Source: Asterella californica
Taxonomy: Eukaryota > Streptophyta > Marchantiopsida > Marchantiales > Aytoniaceae
Direction: 5' to 3'
DNA: 64,000 nucleotides
Assembly (NCBI GenBank): GCA_036924285.1
Contig: JAYKYS010000001.1
Span: forward strand, 36,951,501 to 37,015,500
The notes beneath the pieces were generated by a model, which saw only the letters and a list, made by a program, of their open reading frames with translations, was not told where the DNA came from and ran no database searches. This document shows positions 47,701 through 59,123 of the stretch, piece after piece; the first letter of the stretch is position 1; every line of letters starts with the position of its first letter. The translations under genes were made by a program, and so were the position numbers.

Positions 47701-50700
47701 GCTTTTTACAGGGCTTGCACGTGTCATAATGAGGATCAGATTCGCCGTTCTTAGAGCGCTAGCATCTGCTTTGGCGATCGACTAAGATACGCAAGCCACA
47801 GAGAATTTCGATTTCTTTCTCTGTAACTACCGGTAGCTATAGACTGTCGCTAAGAATTTAATCGAGGAAGGAGAAATTAAACATGCTTGACGCAGTGGAT
47901 CAATCTCACTCTTTCTCCGTAATATATACAGATTCATCTCATAACAGTATATATGTAACAAATGTTCATGCTCTCGTGTACCTCAAAAATTACATGGACA
48001 GTCTGCTTGAGGATAGACTTGCAGCTTAATTAGCTTGGTGACATCGAGGTGATATTAATTTGGCATGTACAGACTAAACGCGACACACGTGCTTAAAATC
48101 CTGCAGGTCTCAGTGTAATTAGGCTTGGCATTACAGGTGTTCCAGTGGCTGAACGTATGTACTGCAGCTAGAGCTATCAAGCTGTTAGTGGACTGATCAT
48201 ATAGACTGTCGTCTAACATCTAACATATAGATCTCAGGCTGAAAGGAGGATATAAATATATGTATATATACACACACACATGGTCCCGTTCTCTTCTACC
48301 AAACGTGCTGTGACGTAAACTGGACGTAGTACTCTTCTCTGTACTTGACAGCGCGCGCTTGACTCAAAGTTGATTCTCGGGTACATAGTTTTCTTTAAGG
48401 ACAGTGGATCCACTCGCTTCTGTTCTGCTGCTTTCACGGATCTATTCATGACCTCTAGCGGAGCGACACTTGGACTTCTCAGAATGGAAGAGCCAGAACA
48501 GCAACATCATTGTAGCCACTTTGTTGAGAGAACAAAGCACTGTTGGTGCATGCACGAGGACCCACAGCGAGCCAGTCAAGGTGCGTAGTTGCATATATAT
48601 ATATATACCAGTTACGTGAAAACCATATCTCACTGCCTGACAGTAACTGTCTGATGCATCATCATGACCACGGTGTGAACTTCAGATAGCAGATCTGCGG
48701 TATGAAGGAGAGATCCAGCAGCCAATCTGCTGCTGTTTATACCAAATATTCTCCAGATCTCCATGCAGATCCTCACATTGTTTGTGTTATCTTCCTCAAA
48801 AACTTCAACTTACTGCAAGTCGACGGCGCATTAGATTCTAAAATTTCTTAAGAGAAAACTGTCAGAATTGTTCTCAGGAAACAAGCGACTTCAAACAGTT
48901 GATGAATTTACGCACAGCTTCATGACTGAAAAGTTTATTTAGAACTTACTGAGGATGACAGCGATTTCGACGATTCCTCCAAAATCTCCAAATCCAATCT
49001 CCATGCAGGAAGGAGTTCGAGATCCGGCCCTAGACTACATCCAACACGGAACAGTGAACTAGCTAGCAAGCGCATCAGCTTAGAACTTAGAGCTCGATAC
49101 GCTCATACGCTCGGGGAGTATCAAAAGGAGATTCTGAGGGATTCTTGTTGGCCTCCCGGTGAAAACCCTCAGACAGGACACTTTCCGTGATGATTTCTCC
49201 GTCGACGACCAATTGCAACTGCTGATTCTGACATAACCTGACAAGTTTCAGCCATTAGAAACTGCAAACTGCAACGTGAATCTCAGTCAAATATAATCAG
49301 GATCCAGTAATTGACTTAAGCTGCGATAACCTTCAGGTTTCGGCCACGCAAGATCTCTAGACTAAGTTGTAATCGTGTTTACGTACGTACTTGTTTTTTT
49401 TTTTTAAGGACGTACGTACTTATTACGTACTCCTAGATGAATAGAAGGCAGATAAGATATATAGGCACGACACTATAGCTAAGCCTCAGGCTGGAAAGAA
49501 CAGAAGAACAAGGAACAAGAAGAGGACATACAGTAAGTCTTAAAGCTAGGATGGGCACCTGCGATCGAGAGGAAGTCGTTATATCTGTGTCTGATGCGAA
49601 ACGTGCCCAGATGGACACGAATCTAGCGGGTGATCAGGAGTCTGCCGGTAGAGCTCATAATGCAAGCACACACTTTACGTTAGTTCTACACCCTCCCGGC
49701 CGCTCTATCGAATCTTTTCAGGAGAATGCCGGATAGACGACTGACAAGCTCCAGCTAGCTCATCTAGCTTGACGGGTACGTGCATCACTTCTCATGTGCA
49801 GTTTGTGGAACCAACGTCAAGTCAAAGCACTTTTGCTGATTCTTCATCCACCAATGCCAGAGCCATGTATACCTTTTATCCAAAGGACCCGTGAGCTGAA
49901 GTTGTAGGAAAGCATTATTTGTTACCTTTAATTCTTCTTGTACATATATGGACGGATATGAGCACTGTAGCTAGCTCTAGATAGCTACTGAATCAGATCT
50001 ACGCTGAGCTGTCATGCATGACAAGCCTTAGGTACATTTTGTGCTCTTCCAAGTATTGGGACTTCGGGAGTTGAGTGTTCAGGCGAAAGCTAGAGCTCTA
50101 GCTAGATAGTCCCTTCCAGTGGCTCAAGCACAGAGTTAGAAAGTCAGCGGCAGTGGTTTGGGAAGCTGAGGCCCTCCCCTGAGGCTCAGGGTGAAAGAAC
50201 ACACTCTAATGATCAGATCGATCTAGACAACGAAGGCTAGTATCTAAAGCTCTCATCCTAGCTATAGTAGGGACTCTGAGGTTCACTGTTCTGCTTCCAA
50301 GAAACCCAACAAGATGAGAAGGATTCCTACTAGGTGATAATATCTTTGATTCCCTCGATCTTCTTGTGCTTAGCATAGCGATGTCATGCAAGATTGGATC
50401 TTCTATCCGAAAGCAAAAGAAGTATACAAAGCAAGAGAAGATTGGATTTCTCATCTACGGAAGCAAAAGGAAGGAAAGCAAGCAAGCAAAACGAGATGAA
50501 GTTCGGCTTATCATGTCATGATCACTTTCAAAATGAATTTTCAGATGCAAACGTGCTCGGCCGGGAGATCTAGGCTTGAAGCCTTGAAAGCTTTGAGCTT
50601 CCTTGTCACCGGACCAGGCGACACCGCAGATTCTTCTGGGCTTCAGTGTACAGTATACTGTCGAGAATAAATAAATCCGGAATTTATTCGTGTGAGTTGT

Positions 50701-51179
50701 TGAACAACACATTGGTTACATATGCTACATACACACAATGTCATAGTACCTACACACCACGTGGAGACCCTCGAGGTAAAGGCTCATCTTCCACAATGAG
50801 TTTCTCTCTCAACATATTACAGAAGTTTAGCAACTCCTAGCAACTATTATACTTCCCAAAGCTTGTCACAACATATAGACTTCTCAGGAAGTTGTTCTTC
50901 AAAAGATATCCAATGACATAAGCCATTCACCTCTATATCTTGAAGATTAAGCTTTATGCTTTCTTTCTGAATCAAGACTTAGTCTTGAAAGAAGTACTAG
51001 TCTAGTACTTCAACATGCTTCATGGACGTCAATATCGGTTCTTTGCCCATTGGCAAGTAAACATTGCAGCTAAATCAGTACACTACTTATCTGAATACTA
51101 GGTTCAGTTATCCAACATCCATCCATTTTCACATGCTCTGTCGCAGTGTTTCTTACAAGTTTTCAGTTTAGATCGAGGA
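44764..51179. other. Long intergenic region
   Basis: Only short ORFs with no recognisable domains. Microsatellites include (TA)n near 48594-48606, TA/CA near 48262-48280 and a T-run near 49394-49406 flanked on both sides by ACGTACGTACTT words. Self-complementary tetramer runs are common. Confidence 0.5.
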
Positions 51180-51585
51180 GATGCATCACAACTTACGATG
51201 AGATCTACATCACGAATGCATCGTGAAGGATGTTGACTGCGTTGGAGATCTTTTGTTGCAAACCGCATCGTAATCTATGATGGCGATAGCATCATAATTT
51301 TTATGATGTATTACGCATCATATATTTCTGATGCATTTTCAAAAATATACATGCTTTTTGCATTGTAACTATATGATGCATTTTACATGGTATGCCTTAC
51401 ATTGCATTTTCTATCATAAATATATGATGCTTTGTGCATCGCAAGTTGTGATGTGTTCCACATCATAAAAGTGTGATGTTATCAGTATCATAAATTTATG
51501 ATTTATTGCGCATCATAAAGTCATATGAAGTTTTTATAATGTTATTTGTGATGTTTTTCATATGGAGAACTTGTTATTTGTTGTG
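51180..51585. repeat. Array of degenerate GATGC/GCATC repeats, probable subterminal region of a DNA transposon
   Basis: More than a dozen diverged units of roughly 20-30 bp, such as TATATGATGCATTTTACAT and TATGATGCTTTGTGCATC, in which GATG and CATC alternate so that each unit can pair with its neighbours. Such arrays are typical of subterminal transposase-binding regions in CACTA- or Mutator-like elements. The array ends in TTGTTATTTGTTGTG (near 51577), whose complement begins CACAACAAATAAC. No partner terminus or transposase was found. Confidence 0.5.
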
Positions 51586-52500
51586 TATACTATCTTTCTA
51601 ATACATTTTGGGTTGAATTTGAAGTGTTTCATGCATATTAACTGTAATGACATGAACTTATATATTTCAATAATATAATATATAATATAATGAATGAATG
51701 AAATAATGTACCACATGCACTCTCATGGTCATATACATCAAGTGCGAGATACATGACAGTCTCGAGCTCATCGCATGTATATCTACAAAAGAACTCTTTT
51801 CATACCTTGATGCTAGTGGTGGCTATCGTGCTAATGTGAAACTCCATAGATCTACGTCCATATAATGCTGGTGGACCCTCTACATGAACTCATATAACAT
51901 TTAGTCTTCTCCTTGGCCGAGATAAACTACATTGTTGATGTATTCTATGATGTTAGAACATTGCACCGGATGACCTCTTTGAGCAATACTGCTATCTCTA
52001 AAGTCGTCCACACTAAGAGTATAAACCTTGAAGCTAGGTGTAGCTCTCGTCAGTATCTGTCACTTATCTCTACTATGCACTGGATCACAATATGAAACAA
52101 GACGAGCAGCTAGTCGTCTATGATGCGAGGAGGAATAATAATTTTCTCACATGCAAAGATATCCAAACCAGCGTTGTCGTGTCGTGGATCGACTATGGTG
52201 TTAAACTAGAGTTTTAGAATAGGATTTTATCAACTTGTTTCAAATGTGTTTCTGACTGCACCATTGTATAGCCTTTGTTGATTTGATCAAAATTGATCTT
52301 TTTATCATCGGGAATGGAGCTAAGACGAGGAAGTTACAAGCAGTTACGACTTTTAGGATTTCACGCATCACGGACATCTGACAGGTTGACATGGCATCCG
52401 ACACGGTGATGGGACAAAGTGCTGATAGGACAGGATGCTGATATGGTGGATGTTGATTTGATGGAGGTGCTGATAAAACATTCTGGCTGAAGTGACAGAT
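51586..52500. other. Stretch without a recognisable gene
   Basis: AT-rich, short ORFs only, no motif recognised. Confidence 0.4.
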
Positions 52501-52526
52501 CAACATGATGTATCATTGTGCATGTG

Positions 52527-52613
52527 TGACACTTGGTATGCATGCATGGATGACACTTGGCAGCACACAAGGTGACACTTGGACTTTTACCCCTACTTGC
52601 AAAAACTATAAAA
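52527..52613 (+). promoter_or_regulatory. Promoter-like block: three TGACACTTGG repeats and a TATA box
   Basis: TGACACTTGG occurs at 52527, 52551 and 52573 in the same orientation, then TATAAAA at 52607-52613 (ctataaaagcc). No coding gene follows, so this is most likely the U3 of an LTR. Confidence 0.5.
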
Positions 52614-52704
52614 GCCAAGAGTTTTAAGGTTCAGTCTGTAGATCTTTGGAGTAAGACGCAGAGAGGTTGTCCAAATTTTTCAACATAATTTTTGGGACTT
52701 GCTA

Positions 52705-53570
52705 AGGTTTTGAGATAGATTTGTGGGTTGAAGAGTGAAAAACCAACAAATCTGTGGCTCGCGTAAATTTACTGAATGGAAAAAGTTATATTAGACTAAC
52801 ATAACTTTGAATGGCCATAGTTTCCTCTATTGAGCTCAGTTTCTACCACGTTTGGTACCGTTGGAAAGAGGGTGACGAGATCTTTCTAACGCCATCTCAG
52901 GTGCATCATTTGGAGCCGTGATTAGAGAACTCTAGCGGTTTGAATTTCACAGAGTACTTTGAGGTTGTATGTCAAATCTGTGCGAAGTTTTGCGCAGATT
53001 TTAGTGGAGAAGACACTTAAAGGATAAGAGATGAAAATCTGCAAGAAGGCTCGTGCAGATTTTCTCAAAGAGAGGTCTAAAAACTTTCAAGTAGTCGTAA
53101 CTTGTGCTACAAGGGTTAGTTTGAGCCCAACTTAGTATCATTAGATATGATTTTTCAAGGGCTTTCTGATGACACCAAAAATACCGGATTTTAAGGTTTG
53201 AAATGGAAGTTACAGAGGTTTGAAGTTCATTGTGTACTTTTGGATTGTACGTCAAATCCGTGTAAGGGTTCATGCAGATTTCAGCGGGGGAAAGTATTTT
53301 GGGATTAAGAGGTACAATCTGCATGAGGGTTCGCACAGATTCTTTCACTAAGGGGTCTAAAGGCTCAAGCGGCTATAGCTTGAATTAAAGACAACAATTT
53401 GGGTCAAATTAATACTAATGAATAGGGTTTACCGAGGGCTTTCCGGTAACACCAAAATCATCAGATTAGGAGCTACGAGGTAGAAGTTGTAAATATTTGA
53501 AATTCATCTTGACTTTTGCAGGTACGTCGAAACTGCATGAGGGCTCGTATAATTTGATAGTTGGGAGGGG
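52705..53570 (+). repeat. Diverged ~275-bp tandem repeats
   Basis: Units start near 52961 and 53240, with partial units before (from about 52705) and after (from about 53515). Shared marks in order are GTCAAATC(T/C)GTG, an inverted core (CAAATCTGTGCG ... GCGCAGATTT), 'gaggtctaaa', 'gggctttc(t/c)gatgacacc' and 'gaagttcattgtgtact'. It lies just downstream of the promoter-like block and may be part of the same LTR. Confidence 0.65.
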
Positions 53571-53779
53571 GTTGTGACTCGACTTCTGACTCAACTCGGC
53601 TTCTGACACCTCCAAAAGACTACTCTGCTTCGTAGATGCCAATTACTATTCCCTATCACACATTGCTCTTACGATTTTCCAACGAGTTAGATAATCATAA
53701 GGTGTATGCCCCCTATAGCCTTCCCATGCTTCTATCTGCTAGAATGATCTTCTGACAGCACTACAACGACATTCACATT

Positions 53780-55434
53780 TGTGGTGCCCACAAATTACAG
53801 GATTCACGAATTTTTAAAATTTTTAAGATTAATAACTTGTTTGTATAACTGAAGAAGCGTTGTTACTTAAGATTACTGCTTCCTTAGAAGGAAGATGATC
53901 TTATGAGCTTTTTGTAATAAGAAGCTGACTTCTTCGGAAGACGACCGTCTTCCGAAGAATGTCTTCTCAGTTGCGTCTTCGGAAGACGGAAGACGGCGGA
54001 AGACGGGAAGACGACGGAAGGCATCCATCTTCCGGAAGACAGCGACCGCGAAGGCTTAACCACGGCTTTTTCAGTAAAGGAGTAGTTGTTCCTACTGGGT
54101 CGCACCGAACAAGTAGGTAGGTTAGGTAAGTCACCTAGGGTCGAAACTCTTAATCTGCGGGGAAGATGCACAGGAAGCGCATTAGGGCATTCCAACTTCC
54201 CGCAGCAAACACGCTCTTCAGAAGATCGAAATCAGCGAGGTGAGCTTCGAGTGAAGAAATCAGCAAGGAGAAATTGAGTGAGGACACAGCGATTAGAAGC
54301 TAGCAAGAAGGCGAGGTCGAATTGCTGAAGCGCAGGAAGCATACTGAGTGAAACACGTTTCCTGAGAGTCTCTCGGAAGCTGACATTAGAAGCAACTGAG
54401 TGAAATCGGAGGTGGGTGGCTCAATCGATTGAGGCGTAGACAGGAGCTGACGACAGACGCAGCTCAGTGGGGTCGCATTGGAGCTGGGACCAGAGCCAGA
54501 AGAGCACGGAAGGTCAAAGGCAACTCGGGAAGCAGAAGAAGACTGTAGAGGTTCTTCCCAAGTTCTTTCCCCTTCCCACTTCTTCTCGTCTTTGTTTGGT
54601 ATCCCCCGCGCTTCCCCGGTTGGTTGCAGGCAGCCTGATCGATTACCCCCCATCCCCATTTTTCCTATTGTGACATTGGGTGCGGAAGCGCTGCCCAATT
54701 TCTGTCAGACATCTTCTTGATTCTTCCTAAGTTCAATTCGAGCTTCCCTACCCATCGTCCTCAAATTGACGATCCCAGCTATCGATTTCCCTATCCGATT
54801 ACTCCTCTCCTTCCGAAACCTGGAACAGAAGACGCTTCGGAAGACCTTCCGAAGACTGTCTTCGAAAGATTGTCTTCGGAAGTCGACTATAACCAATTCG
54901 TATCAAGAGTGAATTTGTGTTGCTTTTGTGTTAAGAGAGGCTTGGTACGAATCCTGAGTGGTGTGGTGAGTTCTTTTGTTATTTCGAGAAGTTGGACGTC
55001 GGGAACTAGGCCTGTGCCTCCTGGTCTTCCAAGCTTCTCAACTCCACATCTTCCTAGAGAGACTAGAAGACTGAAAGGCTGGCAAAATGAGCGAGAAGAC
55101 GTGAGGGTCCATTTCGGATCTCTTCTGTCCAACCCATAGCAGCCATTCCTTCTTCTTCCCAAACTTAGGAGAGAGTCGTGAGAAGACTTGCTGACAGAAT
55201 CTGGAGAGAATGGTCGAGGGTCACGTCTTCTCACCGAGCAGCAAGCTTCTTCTGAGTGCGTATGAGAGGTGAGAGGTCAGAAGAACAGAGTGCAATTGTC
55301 TTGAGTCTGTTGTGAGGATAGATTGCGCGTAGGAAGACGAAGACAGGTGAGACCAGTGAAGGGAAGCCTGACTTCGGGAGGTTTTCCGAGAAAGACATTG
55401 AATCAGAAACTGTCCCGGGTGTCTTCCCAGAGGC
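53780..55434 (+). other. Leader/LTR-like region of copy B
   Basis: No convincing ORF in spite of several 80-140 codon open frames on both strands; these arise from the simple GAAGAC-rich composition. A 3' LTR counterpart was not found, so the LTR boundary is unknown. Confidence 0.4.
53930..53959. repeat. Perfect hairpin built from GAAGAC motifs
   Basis: TTCTTCGGAAGACG, spacer AC, then CGTCTTCCGAAGAA. It is followed up to 54040 by several tandem GAAGACGG-like words. Confidence 0.85.
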
Positions 55435-55769
55435 CACTATCACCGCAGGAGCCCGCAACCATCTTCTGAACCTGTTATGCACTCTTCGCGAATCTTGTAT
55501 CTTCTAATAGGAAGTAGGGTGTAATGCAAGGTAGGTTGTCTTCTTGGTAATCCATGCGAGGCCTTGCTTAGATAGGGTTGTTTAGATATAGCTCGGAAGA
55601 CGAGAGCTATCTAGGAAGTACTGTTAGAATCCCGGAAGACGGAGTAGCTGTCTTCTGGAAGACTAGTTTCGTCTTCTGAGAAGTAGAAGCTAGACTGTGG
55701 ACACTTGGGAAGGACTGAGCCTTCAGCTCATAGTAGGTGCTTGTGGCTTAGTGCAACAGATCTTCCAAT

Positions 55770-57914
55770 ATGACGATGCATCCTCGAGGGTTGGTGTTAC
55801 CAGCAGCGGAGTTGGCCGAGGCCACACCCTTCCTCAAGGAGTTGGGCCTCGATTTCTTCCTATGGGATTGGAACCTCGCAGACCATGGACTTCTGGAGGA
55901 GGTGTGGGCAGCGTTACCACCTCGCAACCGTGTACCTGCGAAGGCAGGAGTAGCTCGAGGAAGACCATCTTCCTGGACTGAAGATTGGTGACGCAGGGCT
56001 TTCCACAGGCCAGACTCCGAGGACCGAGGGTACTGGTTTGAGAAGAAGATTTTGCCCAAGGTCGTGAGCGCGTGGCATGTGCCTGGGAGCACCATTTGTC
56101 TTTTCGTGGAAGACAGGCAGGGTAGGAATGGGTGGAAGATCGAATCTTACCGGGAGCCGAAGAAGCGACTTCTGGCGAAGCTGTTTCTGCATCTCTTCCC
56201 CAAGGGGAAAGCGCAGAAGACGAGGTACCTGAGAGATCAGGACGTAGAGTTCCTGGAAGCAGTGTGGGATAACAGAGTACCCATCTACTGGGATGCATAC
56301 GTCCACAACTATGTACAGACGGAGCTAGCGTACTTGGGTACTCCGGCGGGAGGACACTTGACACCTTTCCTTTGCTACTTGTACGTAGCCATGGGGGATC
56401 TTAGGGGAGATCAGATGGCAGAGTATGGGCCAACAGGGCAACAGGAGGTGAAGGAGGAGACCTCGGAAGACGATGACCGAGCAGCAGCCGCAATGCCCCC
56501 TCCCACTCTGATGCCACAGCTGAGGCCCGGCTCTCACCAGAAGACGCTTCTGGTGAGGGAGACGAGTCTAGTGGGTCGGAAGACGCCACGTCACCGAGGA
56601 AGATGGGTCCTAGAAGTGTACCTAGGAAGCCCACCTCCCTCATTCATTCAGGATCAGAGTCCGACCGGAAGAAGATCTGTTGAGTACTCGATCGGAGCAG
56701 AAGACCGCTTCTGCAACACTGGGAGTCTTCCGAAGACTCCAGAAGACAAGAGAAGAAGGGATACTCCTACTGCGATGCGGGGAAGCGCAGTGAAGAGAAC
56801 CGCTCGTGCCACGAAGGATCTTCCACCCCGGAAGATGAGAAGAGTAGCTTCTTCTCGTGCGCAGAATATGAAGGTCATTGTGGTGAAAGAGGTTTCCTTG
56901 CCTCTGGAAGACGAGGTCGACACCTCAGAGCGAGTAGTGGAGATGAACTTGTCTTCCGCAGGAAGAAGACTGGAAGAGTTCAACGTCTTCTTCCACAAGG
57001 AGATCCAGCCAGCTATGGAGTTGCTGGAGAAGAGAGAGAAGACACAGGAAAGACCCTTGCAACCTGGATTCGGTCTGCGCACCTTGCTGCGACAGGAAGA
57101 AGACCAGAAGAAGACGGAGTCGCTGGAAGCTAGTCTCCGCACCACGGAGAAGCTCGCAGCCAGATACAAGACGGAAGCAGCCGCTTCTGCCAAGGAGCTG
57201 GTGCAACTTCGAAAGAGCAACCAGGAGATGCAAGTGCGTGTACAGCAGCGCGATCAGGAGGTCCTCCGAGTGCGGGAGAAGATCACCGCCCTCGCAGAGG
57301 AGAAGACCACCTGGAAGACGCAGCGAGAAGCCGCAGAAGCGCGAGTTGCAGTTGAGAAGACGCAGTGGGAAGTAGCGGAGGCTCGTGCACAGGAGATGCT
57401 AGCACAGTCGGTGGAAGCGCTTCGGAAGAAGTTTAACTTCACCGCGGGTAAGAAGTTACTTACCTTAGCTAGAGGATGGGACAGCGAGTCCAAGGCAATG
57501 TTGGTGGAATGCCGAGAGAGCATGTTCAGGTACTTGGATCGGCAGATAGAGAGAGTGAAGACACTTTATGGTCTTCCCTCGCTTCCGACACCTGCGACTG
57601 CATCTTCTCAAGCTCCAGCACCATCGACTGGATCCGGAATGGAGAAGGAGGAGTTCGACCTTGCTGTGCACTTGGTAGTGACAGCGTTGGAAGCCGAGAA
57701 GACTCCGGAAGACGCCCGGAAGACAGGATGTCTTTTGGAAGACAGGAAGACGAGCCGTCTTCCCAGGTATTCCGCGTGGAAGAAGCGACTTCCCCGGTGT
57801 CGGAGTGTAATCCGTCTACCTAGGAAAGCGCCGGGCTTCTGGCTGTGGTTATTCAGTCAAGAGGTTGGCTTTCAGGTAACAACAGGGGCTATAAACACTC
57901 ACACAGATGTGTAA
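55770..57914 (+). CDS. Gag-like coiled-coil protein of the GAAGAC element, with one in-frame UGA
   Basis: The frame opens at ATG 55770 (MTMHPRGLVLPAAELAEATP), meets TGA at 55989-55991 (TGG-TGA-CGC) and is then open to 57914, about 714 codons overall. The globular N-terminal part includes GWKIESYREPKKRLLAKLFL and LAYLGTPAGGHLTPFLCYLY, reminiscent of the plant transposon-associated domains found in gag-like proteins. Next come an acidic linker (VKEETSEDDD), a basic low-complexity middle and a long heptad-rich coiled coil (about 57110-57440, e.g. KTESLEASLRTTEKLAARYK). The C-terminal end probably has a frameshift near 57660-57740, because the +1 alternative reads more naturally (FRVEEATSPVSECNPST). 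No protease, RT or integrase follows. I do not recognise a specific named family; copy A is the only homologue in the window. Confidence 0.6.
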
Positions 57915-59077
57915 GATCTAGTAATATACCCAGAAGGCGAAATTCAGGTCTAGCTGGCAGTAATAGGATCCGGCGATGAACTTTGACACTCACAGAGAGG
58001 AAAACTATGAAGGTTTAGACCTCTAAACTTCCCCTACATGCAAATGAGGTACTACTGAACTCACAGACGAAGTTTCAGCCTGAGATCAAATTCTGACACA
58101 GAGATATGAACGGAAAAGTTCTGAGCAAGAAAACTACGACAATTTCTGGTACCCTGATGGCTATCTCAACCTATAACAGGAGTTTGGCTCGATCAATTTC
58201 GAAGTTTCTTACAGGATTTGCAGTTTACAGGGTGCTGAACATCCCTGTGAAGTTGGGACTCCTGAATGTACACAGAACTGCAGATCTCCTCCTCTGAAGT
58301 CGCTACTCTAGATTAAGAGCTTTTCAGACCCCCTCAGCTTCAGCGGCCGCCCTGAATTACTCAGTCGCTCAATCGATATGAAACTTTTTGTGAAATGGTA
58401 GCCCTGCTGGCGGAGAACACAACCTCGAGGTTTTGAAGCAATTTCCTCAAATCTGCTGCGAGTGACACTGAAAACCCTAAATTCAACAAAAGTGATTCAA
58501 TTCTAGCACAATCCGAACTTCAATTGCTCATAACTCCGTCTTTATTGACTCAAATCGATCGAAATTTTCACTGGAGGTGCTTGGCATGACGAGCTCTCTC
58601 TCCCTGTGCTCTCAGATTTCGAAGATCCCTCACCAAATGCTCGAACTCCACTCTAGAGCTCTGTTTCTAAATTTAGAGTTTAACAAAAGACAAAAACAGA
58701 CCAATGGGAGTTCATAGCTCCACTTGGTTGTCCTTTAGTACCCTAAACCACATGGCAACTTAGTTTTACTCATAGGCTACCACGTCAAGCCCCCTAGAGT
58801 GCCAGCGTAAAACTTAAATTACTTAAATCGACACGTAGCCCTGAAAAATAACTTAAATCAGCTAGAAAGCGTGCATGGGCGACACGCAAATACAACCCAT
58901 GAGCTTAAGCCCTATCAACATGGTAATCAACCTACTAAGACTCAAAATAGTGTTAACACCGTATGCAAATGTGTCAAACATATACATAAACTAGAAGTAA
59001 TAAGAGCTAACTTCTAGAACTACTAAACCTAAGCGTCGGAGTAGAAGTCAAGCATGTAACCGCCAAGTAGCGCGACA
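57915..59077 (-). repeat. 3' LTR of TE5
   Basis: On the minus strand it starts TGTCGCGCTACTTGGCGG immediately after a polypurine tract, sharing TGTCG with the TE2/TE3 LTRs but otherwise different. The far end is uncertain: a TGTCGG at 57798 would be a candidate but lies inside the open frame of copy B, so 57915 is only the limit of that frame. No gene inside; the short ORF at 58106-58297 is not recognisable. Confidence 0.6.
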
Positions 59078-59090
59078 TCCACCCCCTCTG
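59078..59090 (-). other. Polypurine tract of TE5
   Basis: The minus strand reads CAGAGGGGGTGGA directly before TGTCG. TE3 has the near-identical ACAGGGGGTGGA at 15764-15776. Confidence 0.7.
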
Positions 59091-59123
59091 AACCTGCACA
59101 TCCTCCGGTATGTGCCATCCAGA

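Larger units (their letters stand above)
53780..57914 (+). mobile_element. GAAGAC-rich element, copy B
   Basis: Starts TGTGGTGCCCACAAATTACA and shares its first ~170 bp with 6490-6658 (inverted) and 55435-56520 with 6660-7785 (direct). The non-coding first 1.6 kb and the gene are both packed with GAAGAC/GTCTTC and extensions such as TCTTCCGGAAGAC, including a perfect hairpin at 53930-53959. It encodes a gag-like protein but no RT in this window, so it looks like a truncated or non-autonomous LTR element. The right end merges with the TE5 LTR at about 57800-57915. Confidence 0.6.

Noticed and set aside
51180..51585. CRISPR-like array of spaced short repeats
   Set aside because: The units are degenerate, contiguous and self-complementary with no constant spacer length, and this is a plant nuclear sequence. 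Transposon subterminal repeats fit better.
53759..53790. CACTACAACGAC resembling a CACTA transposon terminus
   Set aside because: The 5' bases are absent from the homologous inverted segment at 6490-6658, whose end coincides with TGTGGTG instead. No transposase or opposite end was found.
55234..57233. Several long minus-strand open frames opposite the gag-like gene
   Set aside because: They are shadows produced by the GAAGAC/GTCTTC-rich composition, which lacks stops on both strands, and none has recognisable domains.
57798..57803. TGTCGG as the far end of the TE5 LTR
   Set aside because: It lies inside sequence that still reads as the C-terminal part of the copy B protein in another frame, so it cannot be distinguished from a chance match.
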